This document shows, one piece after another, positions 4,870 to 7,865 of a stretch of DNA of 7,865 bases (position 1 is its first letter; each line of letters opens with the position of its first letter). Position numbers and translations under genes: made by a program. The notes under the pieces are model-generated. The model was not told the origin of the DNA. It ran no database searches and worked only from the letters and a program-made list of their open reading frames with translations. This stretch comes from Nitrospirota bacterium (GTDB lineage Bacteria > Nitrospirota > JAOUDF01), in NCBI GenBank assembly GCA_029859385.1, contig JAOUDF010000118.1, forward strand, positions 1 through 7,865. Direction: 5' to 3'.

Positions 4870-7368
4870 ATGCTCGATCAGGCTGTTCAACAACTTCGTA
4901 CTACTTTCGCATCCGGCCGTACGGCGGTCCTCCAGGCCCCGCCCGGCGCCGGTAAAACTACCGTTGTGCCTCTGGCCCTCCTGAATGAGCCGTGGCTAGC
5001 GGGCCGCTCCATCATCCTCCTCGAACCGAGACGCCTTGCCGCCCGAGCCGCGGCGGGCCGCATGGCGCAGCTCCTGAGCGAGCCGGTCGGCGAGACGGTG
5101 GGCTACCGCATCCGCTTCGAGAACAAAACGTCGGCAAAGACGCGGATTGAAGTGGTGACGGAGGGCATTCTTACCCGGCGGCTCCATACCGACCCCGGCC
5201 TCGAGGGGGTGGGGCTGGTGATCTTCGACGAATTCCATGAACGGCACCTCCACAGCGACCTGGCGCTGGCCCTTTGTCTCGATGCAGGACGCGTCCTGCG
5301 GGATGACTTGCGGATACTGGTCATGTCGGCCACGCTGGACGGCGAGGCGGTAGCCCGGCTCATGGACGATGCGCCGCTGGTGACGGCGGAGGGGAGAATG
5401 TTCCCTGTAGAGGTGCGCTATACCCCCGTCGATCAGAATGCCCGACTGCCTCAAGCCATGAGTTCGCTGATACAGAAGGCTCTGCACAGTCACCACGGAG
5501 ACGTGCTGGCCTTTCTCCCCGGAGGCGGCGAGATAGGGCGGACGAAGGAGCTGCTGGATGAAACCCTGGCCGGTGGCGTGGATATCTGCCCCCTCTACGG
5601 CGATCTGCCGTGGGATGCCCAGCAGAGAGCTATCCTGCCCATTCCCGGTCGACGGAAGGTGGTACTGGCCACTCCCATTGCCGAGACCAGCCTGACCATA
5701 GAAGGGATCAGCGTGGTGGTCGATTCGGGGTTTGCCAAAGTGCCCCGCTTCGATCCGGGCTCCGGTCTTACCCGCCTCGACACGGTACGTATCTCCGCCG
5801 CATCGGCGGAGCAGCGGGCCGGCAGGGCCGGTCGTCTTGGCCCCGGCGTCTGCTACCGACTCTGGAGCGAGGCGACGCATCGGGGCCTCATTCCCCAGCC
5901 CCAGCCGGAAATCCGTGGAGCCGACCTGGCTCCATTGGCGCTCGATCTAGCCTTGTGGGGCATCAAAGATCCTTCGAACCTTTCATGGCTCGATGCTCCG
6001 CCTGCCGGTGCACTGGCACAGGCGCGGCAGCTTCTTCGGCAGCTTGGTGCCATCGACGACACGGGAGGTATCACCTTGGCCGGTCGAGAGATGGCGGCCC
6101 TGCCGCTTCACCCGAGACTGGCCCACATGTTGATAGAGGCGAAGAAGATGGACCTCGGCGGCTTGGCCTGTGACCTGGCGGCCATTCTGTCGGAACGGGA
6201 TATCCTCACCGGCGATGCCCGCCGCTCCTGCGATATCATGGGTCGGGTCGAAGCCCTTCGGGCTCATCGCGCGCACGGAAGGCCCGGCGCTCTGGCCCAC
6301 GGGGCCGATCCCGGGGCCTGCGGCAGGATGGAGCAGGCCTCGCGGCAGTGGCGACGGATGCTGCACTCTCATGCGAACGAAACGGGCGGTGACGGGCAGG
6401 ATGTCGGAATGCTGCTGGCCCTTGCCTATCCCGACCGGGTGGCGATGCAGAGGTCTCCGGGCGATGCCCGCTACCTCCTCTCCGGGGGAAGGGGGGCGCG
6501 GCTGCCGGAGCAGGAACATCATGTGCGGAGCCTCTACATCGTCGCCGCAGAAGTGGATGCGGGGGAAGGGGAGGGGCGTATCCGGCTGGCGTCGCCTGTT
6601 ACCCTCGAAGCGGTACGGAAATCTCTTGGCGCGTATTTGACGAAGGAAGACGCAGTGCGATGGGATGAGCAGGATTCCTGCGTGATAGCCCGACGGGAGG
6701 AACGGTTGTTCGAGTTGGTACTGTCAAGCGGTCCCCTGATGAAACCCGATCCGGAAAAGGTTCTCAACGCCATGATCGAAGGGATCAGGCGGATGGGACT
6801 TGACGTCCTCCCCTGGACCGACGCGGCCCGGCAGTGGCAGTCGCGCGTGCTGTCCCTGCGGCACTGGTTTCCGGAAGAAGGCTGGCCCGACGTCTCCGAT
6901 GCGACATTGGCCGATACACTGGATGAGTGGCTGGAACCGTTTCTGCAAGGGGCAAGCCGCAGGGATCACCTTGCTCGAATTGATCTTTTTCCAGCATTAA
7001 AATCGCGGTTGGAGTGGAACCAGCTCCGTCGGCTGGACGATGGGGCTCCAACCCACGTCACGGTACCCAGCGGGTCAAGGCTGCCCCTTGGCTATCACCC
7101 CGGCGAGTCGCCGGTACTCGAAGTGAAGCTACAGGAGATGTTTGGTCTGGCCGACACACCGACTGTAGGGTGGGGAAAGGTGCCGGTAACGCTACACCTG
7201 TTGTCGCCTGCCAGACGGCCCATGCAGGTGACGCAGGATTTGCGCGGCTTCTGGAACGGTGCCTACCATGAGGTGAAGAAGGAACTGAAGGGGCGCTATC
7301 CAAAGCACCCCTGGCCCGATGACCCGTGGAACGCAATTCCCACGGCGCGTACGAAGAAAAAACCGTGA
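4870..7368 (+). CDS. hrpB: ATP-dependent RNA helicase HrpB (DEAH/RHA type)
   Basis: This protein has 832 residues, the normal size for HrpB. Superfamily 2 helicase motifs are in order: Walker A APPGAGKTT (23-31), motif Ia-like LEPRRLAARA (51-60), VVTEGIL (95-101), motif II DEFHERHLHSD (120-130), motif III SATLD (153-157), motif V ATPIAETSLTIEGISVVVDSGF (267-288) and motif VI QRAGRAGR (315-322). The DEFH form and the C-terminal block (VTQDLRGFWNGAYHEVKKEL then GRYPKHPWPDDP, near the end) mark HrpB rather than HrpA; the tail is the HrpB_C domain. It is a cytoplasmic NTP-driven helicase; its biological role is poorly defined in most bacteria. The ATG at 4870 is the first possible start after an in-frame TAA at 4825-4827. 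It leaves only about 22 residues before Walker A, somewhat shorter than I expect, and has no clear ribosome binding site. Its stop converges with the XRE gene seven bases away, with no clear terminator between. Confidence 0.96.
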   Translation: MLDQAVQQLRTTFASGRTAVLQAPPGAGKTTVVPLALLNEPWLAGRSIILLEPRRLAARAAAGRMAQLLSEPVGETVGYRIRFENKTSAKTRIEVVTEGILTRRLHTDPGLEGVGLVIFDEFHERHLHSDLALALCLDAGRVLRDDLRILVMSATLDGEAVARLMDDAPLVTAEGRMFPVEVRYTPVDQNARLPQAMSSLIQKALHSHHGDVLAFLPGGGEIGRTKELLDETLAGGVDICPLYGDLPWDAQQRAILPIPGRRKVVLATPIAETSLTIEGISVVVDSGFAKVPRFDPGSGLTRLDTVRISAASAEQRAGRAGRLGPGVCYRLWSEATHRGLIPQPQPEIRGADLAPLALDLALWGIKDPSNLSWLDAPPAGALAQARQLLRQLGAIDDTGGITLAGREMAALPLHPRLAHMLIEAKKMDLGGLACDLAAILSERDILTGDARRSCDIMGRVEALRAHRAHGRPGALAHGADPGACGRMEQASRQWRRMLHSHANETGGDGQDVGMLLALAYPDRVAMQRSPGDARYLLSGGRGARLPEQEHHVRSLYIVAAEVDAGEGEGRIRLASPVTLEAVRKSLGAYLTKEDAVRWDEQDSCVIARREERLFELVLSSGPLMKPDPEKVLNAMIEGIRRMGLDVLPWTDAARQWQSRVLSLRHWFPEEGWPDVSDATLADTLDEWLEPFLQGASRRDHLARIDLFPALKSRLEWNQLRRLDDGAPTHVTVPSGSRLPLGYHPGESPVLEVKLQEMFGLADTPTVGWGKVPVTLHLLSPARRPMQVTQDLRGFWNGAYHEVKKELKGRYPKHPWPDDPWNAIPTARTKKKP

Positions 7369-7375
7369 ACCGCAG

Positions 7376-7762
7376 CTATTCATCGGCCAGAAGGGTGACT
7401 ATTTTGTGCATTATTCGTAATTCCCGGAACTCCATGCGGGCTAGAGCCCTTGTCATATAATCGAGAGACTGTCTTTTCTTTAGCTCTTCCTGTCGCGTGT
7501 AACCGGCTAGCGCCGGAGCGCCGAAATCGAAAAAATCTCTTTCACGCACACCGAGCACTGAAGCAATGGTTTCGAGCGTCTTGAACGACGGCATGGCTAC
7601 GCCTCGTTCGATGCGGCTTATAAATTCAGTGCTTAGGTTGGTCTTTTCGGCGAGTCTTCCCTGCGTCATGCGCGCTGCCTTCCGTATTTGCTTTATTCTC
7701 GCACCAACTTTTTTTTCAAGATCCGCCACGACAAACTCGGTGAATTCAACTCGTAAGTGCAA
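7376..7762 (-). CDS. XRE-family HTH transcriptional regulator
   Basis: Up to 128 residues. With the TTG at 7762 as residue 1, an XRE/Cro-type helix-turn-helix covers about 20-75: GARIKQIRKAARMTQGRLAE, TNLSTEFISRIERG and MPSFKTLETIASVLGV are the canonical helices. The rest (81-128) is a short charged helix, perhaps for dimerisation. The start is uncertain. Neither the TTG at 7762 nor the in-frame GTG at 7729 (giving VADLEKKVGARIKQ, a usual opening for such proteins) has a Shine-Dalgarno site. The frame remains open upstream to a stop at 7823-7825, inside what looks like an insertion element. I infer that the element landed at or near the 5' end of the gene and may have removed its native start or promoter. 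The gene converges on hrpB. Target genes cannot be guessed from this window. Confidence 0.85.
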   Translation of the reverse strand: MHLRVEFTEFVVADLEKKVGARIKQIRKAARMTQGRLAEKTNLSTEFISRIERGVAMPSFKTLETIASVLGVRERDFFDFGAPALAGYTRQEELKKRQSLDYMTRALARMEFRELRIMHKIVTLLADE

Positions 7763-7774
7763 TTTTGCAGGTGC

Positions 7775-7815
7775 GTTTAAGAGGCAAGCTGCTGTAGGCT
7801 CAATGCTTCTTAAAC
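7775..7815. repeat. 8-bp inverted repeat in the transposase leader
   Basis: GTTTAAGA (7775-7782) and its exact complement TCTTAAAC (7808-7815), separated by 25 bases. The left arm touches the left arm of the 12-bp inverted repeat that follows, and the two repeats interleave. Confidence 0.7.
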
Positions 7816-7860
7816 CGCCAAGTCAAAGGAGCACTTATGAGGAACTATCAGCAGCTTGCC
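7783..7860. repeat. Perfect 12-bp inverted repeat bracketing the transposase start
   Basis: GGCAAGCTGCTG (7783-7794) and CAGCAGCTTGCC (7849-7860) are exact reverse complements, 54 bases apart. The ribosome binding site (7825-7831) and ATG (7837) are in the loop; the right arm is codons 5-8 of the transposase frame. In an RNA that contains both arms the start region would be trapped in a hairpin. Confidence 0.85.
7825..7831 (+). promoter_or_regulatory. Shine-Dalgarno site of the transposase-like gene
   Basis: AAAGGAG, five bases before the ATG at 7837. It is the main reason to accept such a short visible reading frame as a gene start. Confidence 0.7.
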
Positions 7861-7865
7861 CGAGA
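7837..7865 (+). CDS. Start of a probable IS30-family transposase (3' truncated by window edge)
   Basis: Only nine codons are visible, reading MRNYQQLAR and then an acidic residue (GA-). IS30-family transposases commonly open with M-K/R-x-YQQL followed by xxEQRYQI and an HTH, so the match is suggestive. The good ribosome binding site and the repeat-rich leader upstream agree with an insertion element. The rest of the gene, including the DDE catalytic residues, lies beyond the window. Confidence 0.5.

Larger units (their letters stand above)
7763..7865 (+). mobile_element. Left end of a probable IS30-family insertion sequence (boundary not determined)
   Basis: The only direct support is the transposase-like gene start at 7837 with its good ribosome binding site, and the repeat-rich leader. 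The exact terminal inverted repeat and target duplication cannot be fixed because the other end is outside the window. The left boundary given is simply the base after the XRE start codon and is approximate. Confidence 0.4.

Noticed and set aside
4996..5880. 294-codon - strand frame opposite hrpB
   Set aside because: Shadow of the well-supported hrpB coding frame; the product is low-complexity Arg/Gly/His/Gln-rich.

Overview
The window is 7.9 kb of bacterial chromosome. Its look is that of a Desulfuromonadales/Geobacter-like deltaproteobacterium. The reasons are moderately high GC, a PAS protein ending in the Cys-rich tail (CxxC ... HGICPEC) that I associate with sensory proteins of that group, and an HrpB helicase with GC-rich codon use. 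The taxon is inferred from style only; no rRNA or other marker is present.

Left part (1-2139): an operon-like cassette on the + strand. It starts with the 3' end of a TPR-type helical protein that runs in from upstream. A 53-codon gene with a strong ribosome binding site follows, whose product looks like the first third of a TIR domain. It overlaps by one base a full TIR-domain membrane protein (TIR, three membrane segments, Pro-rich linker, exported beta-type domain). Sixteen bases after that gene a 27-codon ORF with a good ribosome binding site again begins like a TIR protein (MSGIFI) and then loses similarity. The block therefore shows one intact TIR gene flanked by two TIR-start-like mini-ORFs. 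TPR-plus-TIR neighbourhoods suggest a signalling or conflict (NAD+-related) role, but this is inference.

Middle part (2140-4768): an AT-richer spacer with a plausible sigma-70 promoter leads to a two-gene unit. The first gene encodes an NMT1/SsuA-type solute-binding lipoprotein. Eight bases later comes a two-TM HAMP-PAS sensor without a kinase or cyclase domain. No ABC permease or ATPase is present, so the binding protein more likely feeds a signalling protein than a transporter. An 8-G run lies in the sensor's periplasmic domain.

Right part (4870-7865): a complete ATP-dependent helicase gene hrpB, then a convergent XRE-type regulator gene whose stop is 7 bases from the hrpB stop. At the window's edge is the start of a gene on the + strand that reads like an IS30-family transposase. 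Its leader holds two interleaved inverted repeats, one of them a perfect 12-bp match that brackets the ribosome binding site and start codon. This may be a translational control structure. The insertion element appears to abut the 5' end of the XRE gene, which has no convincing native start signals left.
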